From: Actinomycetes bacterium
Lineage (GTDB): Bacteria > Actinomycetota > Actinomycetes > Actinomycetales > Cellulomonadaceae
Length of the DNA: 13,391 bases
Reading direction: 5' to 3'
Assembly: GCA_023461115.1 (NCBI GenBank)
Contig: JAEWOA010000077.1
Span: 1 to 13,391 of the forward strand
In this document: piece after piece, positions 1-5,620 of the stretch
Layout: every line of letters starts with the position of its first letter
How positions within the stretch are numbered: position 1 is the first letter of the stretch
Notes under the pieces: model-generated
What the model saw: only the letters and a program-made list of their open reading frames with translations
The model's database searches: none
What the model was told of the DNA's origin: nothing
Program-made: the position numbers and the translations under genes

Positions 1-324
1 GCGGCGGAGTGGGCGCTGTGCTGGCTGGCCGAGCTCCGTCGTCGGCTGTGGGACCTGGGGGTCGCGGACGCCGCCGGACTGGCGCCCGAGCCGTTCCGCC
101 GCCGACCGCACCTGGTCTACTTCCTGCACGACGAGGTCGTCGTGCACACGCCGCTCGCGCTGGCCGACGAGGTCGTCGGCCAGCTGGGCGCGGCCGCGGC
201 GGAGGCGGGGCGGCTGCTGTTCGGCGACTACCCGGTCGAGTTCCCCCTCTCGGTGGGCGTCGGCGACTCGTACGCGGCCGCGAAGGAGACGTCACGGGCG
301 CCGTGGGATCACCCGGCCGGGTGA
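1..324 (+). CDS. Family A DNA polymerase (bifunctional 3'-5' exonuclease/DNA polymerase type), C-terminal fragment
   Basis: Frame 1 is open from the window edge to TGA at 322-324, giving the last 107 residues; the start lies outside the window. Residues 39-48 read VYFLHDEVVV, matching motif C of family A (Pol I-like) polymerases, where the His-Asp-Glu triad (43-45 here) includes a catalytic metal-binding Asp. The downstream AEAGRLLFGDYPVEFPL stretch (about 70-86) fits the end of the palm domain. Actinobacteria carry a shorter Pol I paralogue annotated as bifunctional 3'-5' exonuclease/DNA polymerase, and the tail resembles that type more than classical PolA. This assignment from memory of the family is less certain than the polymerase call. 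The stop codon lies inside a 16-bp palindrome (309-324). Confidence 0.8.
   Translation, partial: AAEWALCWLAELRRRLWDLGVADAAGLAPEPFRRRPHLVYFLHDEVVVHTPLALADEVVGQLGAAAAEAGRLLFGDYPVEFPLSVGVGDSYAAAKETSRAPWDHPAG
309..324. repeat. 16-bp perfect palindrome overlapping the polymerase stop codon
   Basis: TCACCCGGCCGGGTGA equals its own reverse complement, and its last three bases are the TGA stop. As RNA it can form a 6-bp stem with a GGCC loop. No T-run follows, so a terminator role is possible but weakly supported. Confidence 0.45.
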
Positions 325-534
325 CGCGTCCCTAGGACTTTCGTGCAGGTCAACGCCCACAGTGTGAGATTCGCCGCTCTTTCGACCGTCCGAGATCTCC
401 TTTTTGCGTGGGACGCGGGTCACAACTTGCGCATAGGGTCGATATTGCGATCCGGCGCACGAGCCCCGGGCAACACACCCGCGCTGTCGGCGCGGGCATC
501 GACCACACGTCACGCACTCCCAAGGGGGCAGCAC
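325..534 (+). promoter_or_regulatory. Intergenic region upstream of the lipoprotein gene; possible -10 box
   Basis: This 210-bp spacer holds no convincing ORF and is AT-richer than its surroundings between about 365 and 460. TAGGGT at 434-439 fits an actinobacterial TANNNT -10 box; the bases 17-18 nt upstream (around 410-416, GGACGC) are a poor -35. If used, transcription would begin near 446, about 90 nt before the ATG. A Shine-Dalgarno run AGGGGG lies at 523-528, directly before the ATG at 535. Confidence 0.3.
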
Positions 535-891
535 ATGAAGCCGTCCATCATCCGTTCCGCCGTCGTCGCCGTCGCGGCCGTCGCCCTGCTGGCCGGCTGC
601 TCGAGCTCGGACGACGCGGACAGCACGCCCACCGCGCAGACCACAACGGAGGCGGCGTCCGCGGGCGCCGACGCCGAGGTCGTCGACGTCACGCACCTGC
701 TCCTGCCGACCGCGGCCGAGACCCTCGGCCTGCGCGACATCGAGTCGGAGGCCAAGGACGAGGCGGGCAACGCCGTCGAGACCACGGGCGACGAGGCCGC
801 GACCTGGGTCGTCGTCAGCCAGGACCCGCAGACCGGTCTGGTGAAGTCCGGCGAGAAGGTCACCCTCGTCGTGAAGAAGATCAACTCCTGA
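535..891 (+). CDS. Small lipoprotein with one PASTA-like domain
   Basis: The 118-residue product has a short positively charged N-terminus, a hydrophobic stretch at about 8-20 and a lipobox LAGC with Cys22 as the likely lipidated residue, so it should be anchored to the outer face of the membrane. A Ser/Asp/Thr/Ala-rich linker (23-48) precedes a single domain at about 49-114, whose end (VVVSQDPQTGLVKSGEKVTLVV) has the PASTA pattern of an S-Q-x-P turn, a G-x-V-x-x-G segment and a closing beta strand. PASTA domains bind muropeptides or cell wall in Ser/Thr kinases and penicillin-binding proteins; a wall-sensing or wall-binding role here is inference. ATG 535 is chosen over in-frame upstream starts because AGGGGG sits 6 nt before it and the signal peptide starts there. 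The gene stands alone, closed by a strong hairpin (910-944). Confidence 0.82.
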   Translation: MKPSIIRSAVVAVAAVALLAGCSSSDDADSTPTAQTTTEAASAGADAEVVDVTHLLLPTAAETLGLRDIESEAKDEAGNAVETTGDEAATWVVVSQDPQTGLVKSGEKVTLVVKKINS

Positions 892-909
892 CGCTGCCAC
901 CACAGCATT

Positions 910-944
910 CGACGGCCGCCCGGGCCCAGCCTGGGCGGCCGTCG
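910..944 (+). terminator. Strong GC hairpin after the lipoprotein gene
   Basis: The arms CGACGGCCGCCC (910-921) and GGGCGGCCGTCG (933-944) are a perfect 12-bp inverted repeat with an 11-nt loop, 18 nt after the TGA. There is no T-tract, as is common for high-GC actinobacterial terminators, so the terminator role rests on stem strength and position. Confidence 0.65.
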
Positions 945-985
945 CGCGTCCACGCCTCGACGGGCGAGACGAACCGGCCGAACCT

Positions 986-1015
986 TTGCGCGGTGAGAGT
1001 GGTTGACGCTACGGT
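986..1015 (+). promoter_or_regulatory. Candidate promoter of the cys leader-cysK-cysE unit
   Basis: TTGCGC (986-991) and TACGGT (1010-1015, TANNNT type) are spaced 18 nt apart, predicting a transcript start near 1022, about 39 nt before the leader ORF. A second -35-like TTGACG (1003-1008) lies in the same stretch but has no good -10 partner at 16-18 nt. The call rests on motif resemblance only. Confidence 0.35.
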
Positions 1016-1060
1016 CGGCTGCGAGTGGGCCGAGTGGCCCGACCTTGCCGGAGGAGAGCG

Positions 1061-1132
1061 ATGAGCGTGCGGATTCCCGCCCCCGCCTCCTTCGTGCGCG
1101 CCCTCGTGGCGCCGTGTTGTCCGTGTCGCTAG
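1061..1132 (+). CDS. Cysteine-rich leader peptide (23 aa) upstream of cysK
   Basis: A short ORF starts at ATG 1061 behind a very good Shine-Dalgarno GGAGGAG (1050-1056) and stops at TAG 1130-1132. It encodes 23 residues: Ala/Pro/Val-rich at first, ending with Cys19-Cys20-Pro21-Cys22-Arg23. All three cysteines use TGT, whereas in the other genes of this window 17 of 18 Cys codons are TGC. Short polycysteine ORFs ahead of sulfur or cysteine genes act as cysteine-responsive attenuators in mycobacteria. The placement directly before cysK, the ribosome binding site stronger than that of cysK, and an RNA stem that starts on the last base of the stop codon all support the same role here. The peptide itself probably has no function; ribosome stalling over the Cys codons would be the signal. 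It differs from the mycobacterial cases, which are leaderless, in having a Shine-Dalgarno. Confidence 0.82.
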   Translation: MSVRIPAPASFVRALVAPCCPCR

Positions 1133-1321
1133 AGCGCTGGCCCCACGCGCTCGACGACCCCTGCCCCTGAGGCCCGTCGTCGCTGCGCCAGCGCTCGCCC
1201 CGGTTCTCCCGCAGGGCTCCCGCCCCGCGGCGCAGTCCACGCTCCGCACAGCAAGACCGCTTCCGCACCGCAGTCCCCCGTTTCGCCGTCGCGACAACGA
1301 CGGCTCGACCGAAGAGGAACC
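1132..1321 (+). promoter_or_regulatory. Cysteine attenuator region with mutually exclusive RNA stems
   Basis: Four pairings are visible. Stem A: GAGCGCTGGC (1132-1141) with GCCAGCGCTC (1187-1196), 10 bp perfect, its left arm beginning at the last base of the leader stop. Nested inside it, CGACGAC (1152-1158) pairs with GTCGTCG (1176-1182). Stem B: CTGCGCC (1183-1189) with GGCGCAG (1229-1235), 7 bp perfect; it shares bases 1187-1189 with stem A, so both cannot form fully. A late hairpin GCCGTCG/CGACGGC (1285-1291 and 1298-1304) sits just before the cysK ribosome binding site. In addition GGTTC (1202-1206) is complementary to GAACC (1317-1321), and the next two bases can extend onto the Shine-Dalgarno if one G is bulged, giving a possible anti-Shine-Dalgarno. 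A ribosome stalled on the Cys codons would cover the left arm of stem A and shift the balance. Which state is on or off cannot be settled by eye. Confidence 0.62.
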
Positions 1322-2257
1322 ATGGCACGCATCTACGACGACGCGACCGCGCTCATCGGCAACACCCCGCTGGTCCGCATCAACAAGATCACCGACGGCG
1401 CGCCCGCCACCGTCGTCGGCAAGCTCGAGTTCTACAACCCCGCCAACTCCGTCAAGGACCGCATCGGCGTCGCGATCATCGACGCCGCGGAGGCGTCCGG
1501 CGACCTCAAGCCGGGCGGCACCATCGTCGAGGCGACGTCGGGCAACACCGGCATCGCGCTCGCGTTCGTCGGCGCCGCGCGCGGCTACAACGTCGTGCTG
1601 ACCATGCCCGAGACCATGTCGAAGGAGCGGCGGGCGCTGCTGCGCGCGTTCGGCGCCGAGCTCATCCTCACGCCGGGCTCCGAGGGCATGAAGGGCGCCG
1701 TCAACCGGGCCGACGAGATCGTCGCCGAGCGCGAGGGCGCGATCCTGGCCCGCCAGTTCGCCAACGAGGCCAACCCGGCGATCCACCGCAAGACGACGGC
1801 CGAGGAGATCTGGGCCGACACCGACGGCCAGATCGACATCCTGGTCGCTGGCATCGGCACCGGCGGCACCATCACGGGCGTCGGCCAGGTGCTCAAGGAG
1901 CGCAAGCCGGACGTCAAGATCGTCGCGGTCGAGCCCGCCGAGTCGCCCATCCTCAACGGCGGAGCGCCCGGCCCACACAAGATCCAGGGCCTTGGCGCCA
2001 ACTTCGTCCCCGAGATCCTGGACACCTCGATCTACGACGAGGTCATCGACATCGACGCCGAGACGGCCGTGAAGTTCGCCCGCCGCGCCGCTGCCGAGGA
2101 GGGCCTGCTCGTCGGCATCTCGTCGGGCGCCGCGCTGGCCGCCGCGAAGCAGCTCGCGGAGCGCCCCGAGAACGCGGGCAAGCTGATCGTCGCGGTGATC
2201 CCGTCGTTCGGTGAGCGCTACCTCTCGACGATCCTGTACTCGGACCTGCTCGACTGA
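1322..2257 (+). CDS. cysK: Cysteine synthase A (O-acetylserine sulfhydrylase), PLP enzyme
   Basis: This cytosolic enzyme makes cysteine from O-acetyl-L-serine and sulfide. The 311-residue length is normal for CysK. Visible motifs are the IGNTPLV start (12-18), NPANSVKDR (39-47) with Lys45 as the PLP Schiff-base lysine, TSGNTG (72-77) of the substrate loop, GTGGT (179-183) for the PLP phosphate, SSGAA (267-271) with the Ser near the pyridine nitrogen, and PSFGERYLST (294-303). Start ATG 1322 follows GAAGAGGAA (1311-1319). The protein contains no cysteine residue. It lies downstream of the polycysteine leader and ahead of cysE; the last step of the pathway thus precedes the first in the operon. 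Regulation is most likely by cysteine through the leader, and by CysE binding. CBS-type or CysM enzymes are alternatives, but the motifs and neighbour favour CysK. Confidence 0.96.
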   Translation: MARIYDDATALIGNTPLVRINKITDGAPATVVGKLEFYNPANSVKDRIGVAIIDAAEASGDLKPGGTIVEATSGNTGIALAFVGAARGYNVVLTMPETMSKERRALLRAFGAELILTPGSEGMKGAVNRADEIVAEREGAILARQFANEANPAIHRKTTAEEIWADTDGQIDILVAGIGTGGTITGVGQVLKERKPDVKIVAVEPAESPILNGGAPGPHKIQGLGANFVPEILDTSIYDEVIDIDAETAVKFARRAAAEEGLLVGISSGAALAAAKQLAERPENAGKLIVAVIPSFGERYLSTILYSDLLD

Positions 2258-2264
2258 GCCCACC

Positions 2265-2305
2265 GGCCGGGCCCGCCTGCCGTCACGGCTGCCGCGGGCC
2301 CGGCC
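2265..2305 (+). terminator. Hairpin between cysK and cysE
   Basis: GGCCGGGCCCGC (2265-2276) and GCGGGCCCGGCC (2294-2305) form a perfect 12-bp inverted repeat with a 17-nt loop that has a small internal GCCG/CGGC stem. It starts 8 nt after the cysK stop and ends 36 nt before cysE. No T-tract follows. As cysE has no obvious promoter of its own in the 84-bp spacer, it may act as a partial terminator or RNA-stability element that lowers cysE relative to cysK (inference). Confidence 0.55.
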
Positions 2306-2341
2306 TCCGCTCCACGCCGAGCCGTACCCCAGAGGAACCCC

Positions 2342-2926
2342 ATGTCGCCATTCCGCCAGTTCGCCGCCACGCTGCGCGAGGACCTGGAGGCAGCCCGCCG
2401 CCGCGACCCCGCGGCGCGTACGGCGCTCGAGGTCGCGCTCGCCTACCCGGGCGTGCACGCGGTGTGGACCTACCGGCTGGCGCATGTGATGTGGCGGGAC
2501 CCCGCGCTGCGGCTGCCCGCGCGGCTGCTCTCGCAGTTCGCGCGGTTCCTCACCGGAATCGAGATCCACCCGGGCGCGCGGCTGGGCCGACGCCTGTTCA
2601 TCGATCACGGCATGGGCGTGGTCATCGGCGAGACGGCCGAGGTCGGCGACGACGTCGTGCTGTTCCACGGCTCGACGCTCGGCGGCAAGACCATGCGCCA
2701 CGGCAAGCGGCACCCGACCCTCGGAGACAACGTCGTGGTCGGCGCCGGCGCCAAGATCCTGGGCCCGGTGTGGATCGGCGACGGCGTGCAGGTGGGCGCC
2801 AACGCGGTGGTCATCCACGACGTCCCGGCCGGGGCCGTCGCTGTCGGCGTCCCCGCCAAGATCCGGCTGCGCCCGGCCGCGGCGCCGTTCGACGTCGAGG
2901 TCGACGACCCGGCGATCTTCATCTAG
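2342..2926 (+). CDS. cysE: Serine O-acetyltransferase
   Basis: It transfers acetyl from acetyl-CoA to L-serine, giving O-acetylserine, the committed step of cysteine synthesis. The 194-residue protein is the short form, lacking part of the N-terminal region of the E. coli enzyme. An N-terminal helical part (1-70) is followed by a left-handed beta helix of hexapeptide repeats from IEIHPGARLG (73-82), through DHGMGVVIGETA (88-99), to the GVPAK turn near the end. His89 aligns with the catalytic His158 of E. coli CysE and Glu74 takes the place of its partner Asp143. The C-terminus is DDPAIFI; a terminal Ile is the established signal that inserts into the CysK active site to form the cysteine synthase complex. 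The start has AGAGGAA at 2331-2337. It contains no cysteine, like CysK. It is probably cotranscribed with cysK across the hairpin. Confidence 0.95.
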   Translation: MSPFRQFAATLREDLEAARRRDPAARTALEVALAYPGVHAVWTYRLAHVMWRDPALRLPARLLSQFARFLTGIEIHPGARLGRRLFIDHGMGVVIGETAEVGDDVVLFHGSTLGGKTMRHGKRHPTLGDNVVVGAGAKILGPVWIGDGVQVGANAVVIHDVPAGAVAVGVPAKIRLRPAAAPFDVEVDDPAIFI

Positions 2927-2932
2927 CGCCCG

Positions 2933-2966
2933 CTACTTGTTCTAGTTCTTGGATAACAAGTAGGGT
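2933..2966 (+). promoter_or_regulatory. Leaderless promoter with overlapping operator palindrome of the GntR gene
   Basis: CTACTTGTT (2933-2941) and AACAAGTAG (2955-2963) form a perfect 9-bp inverted repeat with a 13-bp spacer. The same stretch holds a promoter: TTGTTC (2937-2942), 18 nt, TAGGGT (2961-2966), then 6 nt to the GTG start at 2973. The dyad covers the -35 and part of the -10, the expected position for autorepression by the GntR protein encoded immediately downstream. The AT-rich character stands out sharply in this genome. Confidence 0.75.
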
Positions 2967-2972
2967 TGGCGC

Positions 2973-3410
2973 GTGCTGTGGAGCATCGACCCCGCGTCCG
3001 ACGAGCCGCTGTTCGCGCAGCTCGCGGCCCAAGCGCGCGCGGCGATCACGTCCGGCGCCCTCGTGGCCGGCGACCGGCTCCCGGCGGCCCGCGACCTCGC
3101 CGGCGCCCTCGAGATCAACCTCCACACCGTGCTGCGCGCGTACGCCGAGCTCCGCGACGAGGGCTTGATCGAGCTCCGCCGCGGCCGCGGCGCCCAAGTC
3201 CGCGCGGCAGCCGACTACGCGGCGCTCGACGCGCCGATCTCCGAGCTGGTCGCCACCACCCGCCGCCTCGGGATCGCCCCCGGCACCGCCCTCGCGCTCG
3301 TCAAGGACGCGCTGACGCGCGGCACGAGCGCGCCCGCCAGCGCGCCCGCCAGCGCACCCGCCAGCGCACCCGCCACTGTGTCCCAGTCGCCCACCTCGTC
3401 GGAGGCCTGA
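2973..3410 (+). CDS. GntR-family transcriptional repressor, YtrA type
   Basis: The 145-residue protein has a winged helix at about 12-76 with the GntR hallmarks PLFAQLAAQ (12-20), GDRLPAARDLA (33-43) and the recognition and wing segment NLHTVLRAYAEL...GLIELRRGRG (49-73). The short helical tail (about 85-115), with no ligand-binding FadR or UTRA domain, defines the YtrA subfamily, which typically represses its own operon of membrane or ABC transporter genes. Residues 119-134 are four exact copies of Ser-Ala-Pro-Ala, encoded by a 12-bp tandem repeat, making an unusual low-complexity C-terminus. Start GTG 2973 is chosen because the -10 box lies 6 nt upstream and the next codons begin the domain. 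It should bind the 2933-2963 dyad and control itself and the DUF1648 gene that follows 3 nt after its stop. Confidence 0.9.
   Translation: MLWSIDPASDEPLFAQLAAQARAAITSGALVAGDRLPAARDLAGALEINLHTVLRAYAELRDEGLIELRRGRGAQVRAAADYAALDAPISELVATTRRLGIAPGTALALVKDALTRGTSAPASAPASAPASAPATVSQSPTSSEA
3327..3374 (+). repeat. Four tandem 12-bp repeats coding Ser-Ala-Pro-Ala
   Basis: The unit AGCGC(G/A)CCCGCC occurs four times without gaps (3327, 3339, 3351, 3363); the first two units have G and the last two A at the sixth base. The unit is 12 bp, so copy-number change keeps the reading frame of the GntR gene and would only lengthen or shorten its tail. Confidence 0.9.
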
Positions 3411-3413
3411 GCC

Positions 3414-4460
3414 ATGCCAGACAACCCGACCACGCCTCCGCCGAACGCGACAGGCCCCCTGCCGCCAGGCGCGCGCCCACTCGACCGCGCCGCCTCGGCC
3501 ATCCCCGGCCGCACGCTCACGACGGTCCTCGGGCTCGTCGTGCCGCTGGTGATGACGGCCGCCGCGGCGCTCGTCGCGCTGTCGTGGCGTGACGAGCTTC
3601 CCGACCCGGTCGCGACGCACTGGGGTGGCGACGAAGGCGTCGACGGCTCAGGCTCACTCACCGGTCTGGTGGTGGCGGTCGCCCTCGGCGCGGTCGTGTG
3701 CGCGTTCCTCGGCTGGGCGCTCGCGTACTTCGCCGGCCGACAGGCGATGGTGCGGCGCTCCGGGGTGGGCCTCGCGGTCGGTGTCACGGCCTTCCTCGAC
3801 GCGCTCCTGCTGGGCGCGCTGTGGATCCAGCGCGGACTCGACGACTGGACGCAGGCGCCCGACGCCGACGGCGCCATCGGCGTCGCGATCGCCGCGGGCG
3901 TCGTGCTCGGGGTGGGAGTCGCGCTCGTCGTGCGCCCGGACACCGCACGGCCCGCGGGCCCCGACGACCCTGTGCCCGCGGCCGCGCTCGACCTTCCGGC
4001 GGGCGCCCGGGCCGCGTGGGTGCGGCATCAGTCGTCGCGCGCGCTGGTGTGGATCGGGGCCGGCGTCGCCGTGGCGCTCGTGGTCACCGGCGTGCTGACC
4101 GGCACCGCCCTGGGCCTGATCCCGCTGGGCGTGCTGGTCGGTGGGCTGGTGGTGGCGATGTCGTCGTTCACGGTCACGGTCGACTCGCGTGGCCTGGCCG
4201 CGCGCGGCGCGCTCGGCTGGCCGCGCCTGACGGTCCCCGCCGACGAGATCGTGGGCGTCGAGGTGATCGACGTGGACCCCATCACGCAGTACGGCGGCTG
4301 GGGCTACCGCGTGGGCCGGCAGGGCCAGGTCGCGATCGTCAGCCGCCGCGGCGAGGCCATCCAGATGACGCGCACCGGCGGGCGGGTCTCGGTGGTCACG
4401 GTCGACGACGCCGCGACAGGCGCCGCCCTGCTGTCCACCATCGCCTCCCGCGCCCGCTGA
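3414..4460 (+). CDS. DUF1648 domain-containing integral membrane protein
   Basis: The 348-residue product has a Pro-rich cytosolic-looking N-terminus (1-30) and about six predicted membrane segments (roughly 35-57, 84-106, 117-138, 153-173, 209-228, 230-249). Between the first two is ELPDPVATHWGGDEGVDG (61-78), the signature of DUF1648, a domain whose P-x-H-W-x-x-x-G-x-x-D-G pattern is found in actinobacterial and firmicute membrane proteins such as SdpI relatives. The last 100 residues form a beta-rich soluble domain resembling PH-like tails. Shine-Dalgarno GGAGG (3401-3405) lies within the end of the GntR gene, so the two are translationally linked and surely one operon. DUF1648 proteins next to YtrA-type regulators are a recurrent pair; the molecular function is unknown. 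Confidence 0.88.
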   Translation: MPDNPTTPPPNATGPLPPGARPLDRAASAIPGRTLTTVLGLVVPLVMTAAAALVALSWRDELPDPVATHWGGDEGVDGSGSLTGLVVAVALGAVVCAFLGWALAYFAGRQAMVRRSGVGLAVGVTAFLDALLLGALWIQRGLDDWTQAPDADGAIGVAIAAGVVLGVGVALVVRPDTARPAGPDDPVPAAALDLPAGARAAWVRHQSSRALVWIGAGVAVALVVTGVLTGTALGLIPLGVLVGGLVVAMSSFTVTVDSRGLAARGALGWPRLTVPADEIVGVEVIDVDPITQYGGWGYRVGRQGQVAIVSRRGEAIQMTRTGGRVSVVTVDDAATGAALLSTIASRAR

Positions 4461-4473
4461 GACCCCCGACTCA

Positions 4474-4491
4474 CCGCCCGCTCCGGGGCGG
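4474..4491 (+). terminator. Short hairpin after the DUF1648 gene
   Basis: CCGCCC (4474-4479) and GGGCGG (4486-4491) make a 6-bp stem with a 6-nt loop, 13 nt after the stop. No T-tract follows; weak evidence. Confidence 0.3.
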
Positions 4492-4522
4492 CGCGGAGGG
4501 GATGGCTGGGCCTACTGCCCGG

Positions 4523-4566
4523 TAGCCTGGCGCGCGCGTCCTGTCCCGGGCGCCTCGACGAGGAGG
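4523..4566 (+). promoter_or_regulatory. Possible -10 box and Shine-Dalgarno of the LLM oxidoreductase gene
   Basis: TAGCCT (4523-4528) fits a TANNNT -10 box but no good -35 is seen 16-18 nt upstream. AGGAGG (4561-4566) lies 4 nt before the GTG at 4571 and fixes that codon as the start. Confidence 0.4.
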
Positions 4567-4570
4567 TCAC

Positions 4571-5608
4571 GTGCGACTCGGCTATTTCCTGGGGTACTGG
4601 TCCAAGGGCCCGACGCCCGGCGCGCAGGAGACGATGCTCGCGGCGGAGGCGCTCGGCTTCGACTCGGTGTGGACCGCGGAGGCGTACGGCTCGGACGTGT
4701 TCACGCCGCTGGCGTGGTGGGGCTCGCGCACGTCGCGGATCCGCCTGGGCACGGCGATCGCCCAGATGTCCGCGCGCACCCCGACCGCCACCGCGATGGC
4801 CGCGCTCACCATGGACCACCTGACGGGCGGCCGGTTCACGCTCGGCCTCGGCGTCTCGGGCCCGCAGGTCGTCGAGGGCTGGTACGGCCAACCGTTCGCG
4901 CGCCCGCTCGCCCGTACGCGCGAGTACGTCGACATCGTTCGGCAGGTCGTCGCGCGCGAGGCGCCCGTGACTCATCAGGGCGAGTTCTACCGCCTGCCGC
5001 TCCCGGCGGAGCAGGGCACGGGCCTGGGCAAGCCGCTGCGCTCCACCGTCCACCCGGTGCGCCCGGACCTGCCCATCCACCTGGCCGCGGAGGGCCCCAA
5101 GAACATCGCGCTCGCCGCGGAGATCGCGGACGGCTGGTTCCCGATGTTCTACTCGCCGCGCATGGACGACGAGTACCGCGCGCTGCTGGCGGAGGGCTTC
5201 GCGGCCCGCAGCGGCGCGCGCCGCCCGTCCGAGGAGTTCGAGGTCACCGCCCCCGTGCCGATCGTCATCGGCGAGAGCCCGGAGGCAGCGGCGGACCAGG
5301 TGCGGCCGTTCGTCGCGCTGTACGCGGGCGGCATGGGCGCCAAGGGCGCCAACTTCCACCGCAACGTGCTGGACCGCCTGGGCTACTCACAGGTGTGCGA
5401 CGAGATCCAGGCGCACTACCTGGCGGGCGAAAAGGAACGCGCGGCGGCCGCCGTGCCGCTCGAGCTCATCCTCGACGTCGCGCTGGTGGGGACGCCCGAC
5501 GACATCCGCGCGCAGCTCCCGGCGTGGCAGGACACCGCGATCACGACGATGGTCGTGCAGGCCGATCCGCGCACGCTCCCCGCGGTGGCCGCGCTGCTGA
5601 ACGGCTGA
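4571..5608 (+). CDS. LLM-class (luciferase-like) F420- or flavin-dependent oxidoreductase
   Basis: The 345-residue length and the whole sequence fit the luciferase-like TIM-barrel family. Visible are the first strand MRLGYFLGYW (1-10), AEALGFDSVWTAEAYGSD (25-42), IRLGTAIAQMSARTP (57-71), MDHLTGGRFTLGLGVSGPQ (81-99) and PIHLAAEGPKN, all conserved in the F420-dependent group such as mycobacterial F420 oxidoreductases. F420 rather than FMN is inferred from overall likeness to actinobacterial members; substrate is unknown. GTG 4571 is set by AGGAGG 4 nt upstream. The next gene begins 12 nt after the stop, so they are probably cotranscribed, though no functional link to the DNA repair protein is obvious. 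Confidence 0.88.
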   Translation: MRLGYFLGYWSKGPTPGAQETMLAAEALGFDSVWTAEAYGSDVFTPLAWWGSRTSRIRLGTAIAQMSARTPTATAMAALTMDHLTGGRFTLGLGVSGPQVVEGWYGQPFARPLARTREYVDIVRQVVAREAPVTHQGEFYRLPLPAEQGTGLGKPLRSTVHPVRPDLPIHLAAEGPKNIALAAEIADGWFPMFYSPRMDDEYRALLAEGFAARSGARRPSEEFEVTAPVPIVIGESPEAAADQVRPFVALYAGGMGAKGANFHRNVLDRLGYSQVCDEIQAHYLAGEKERAAAAVPLELILDVALVGTPDDIRAQLPAWQDTAITTMVVQADPRTLPAVAALLNG

Positions 5609-5620
5609 CGGGCCGGCTGG

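Noticed and set aside
401..405. T5 run considered as the tail of a terminator for the polymerase gene
   Set aside because: No stem-loop lies directly upstream; the 309-324 palindrome is about 75 nt away.
881..2818. 645-codon minus-strand ORF opposite cysK and cysE
   Set aside because: Its translation is Arg/Gly/Asp/Ala-rich with no family likeness, and the opposite strand carries clear CysK and CysE. It is an antisense open frame caused by high GC.
3327..3374. Tandem repeat considered as a CRISPR-like array
   Set aside because: Units are 12 bp without spacers and code an in-frame Ser-Ala-Pro-Ala tail.
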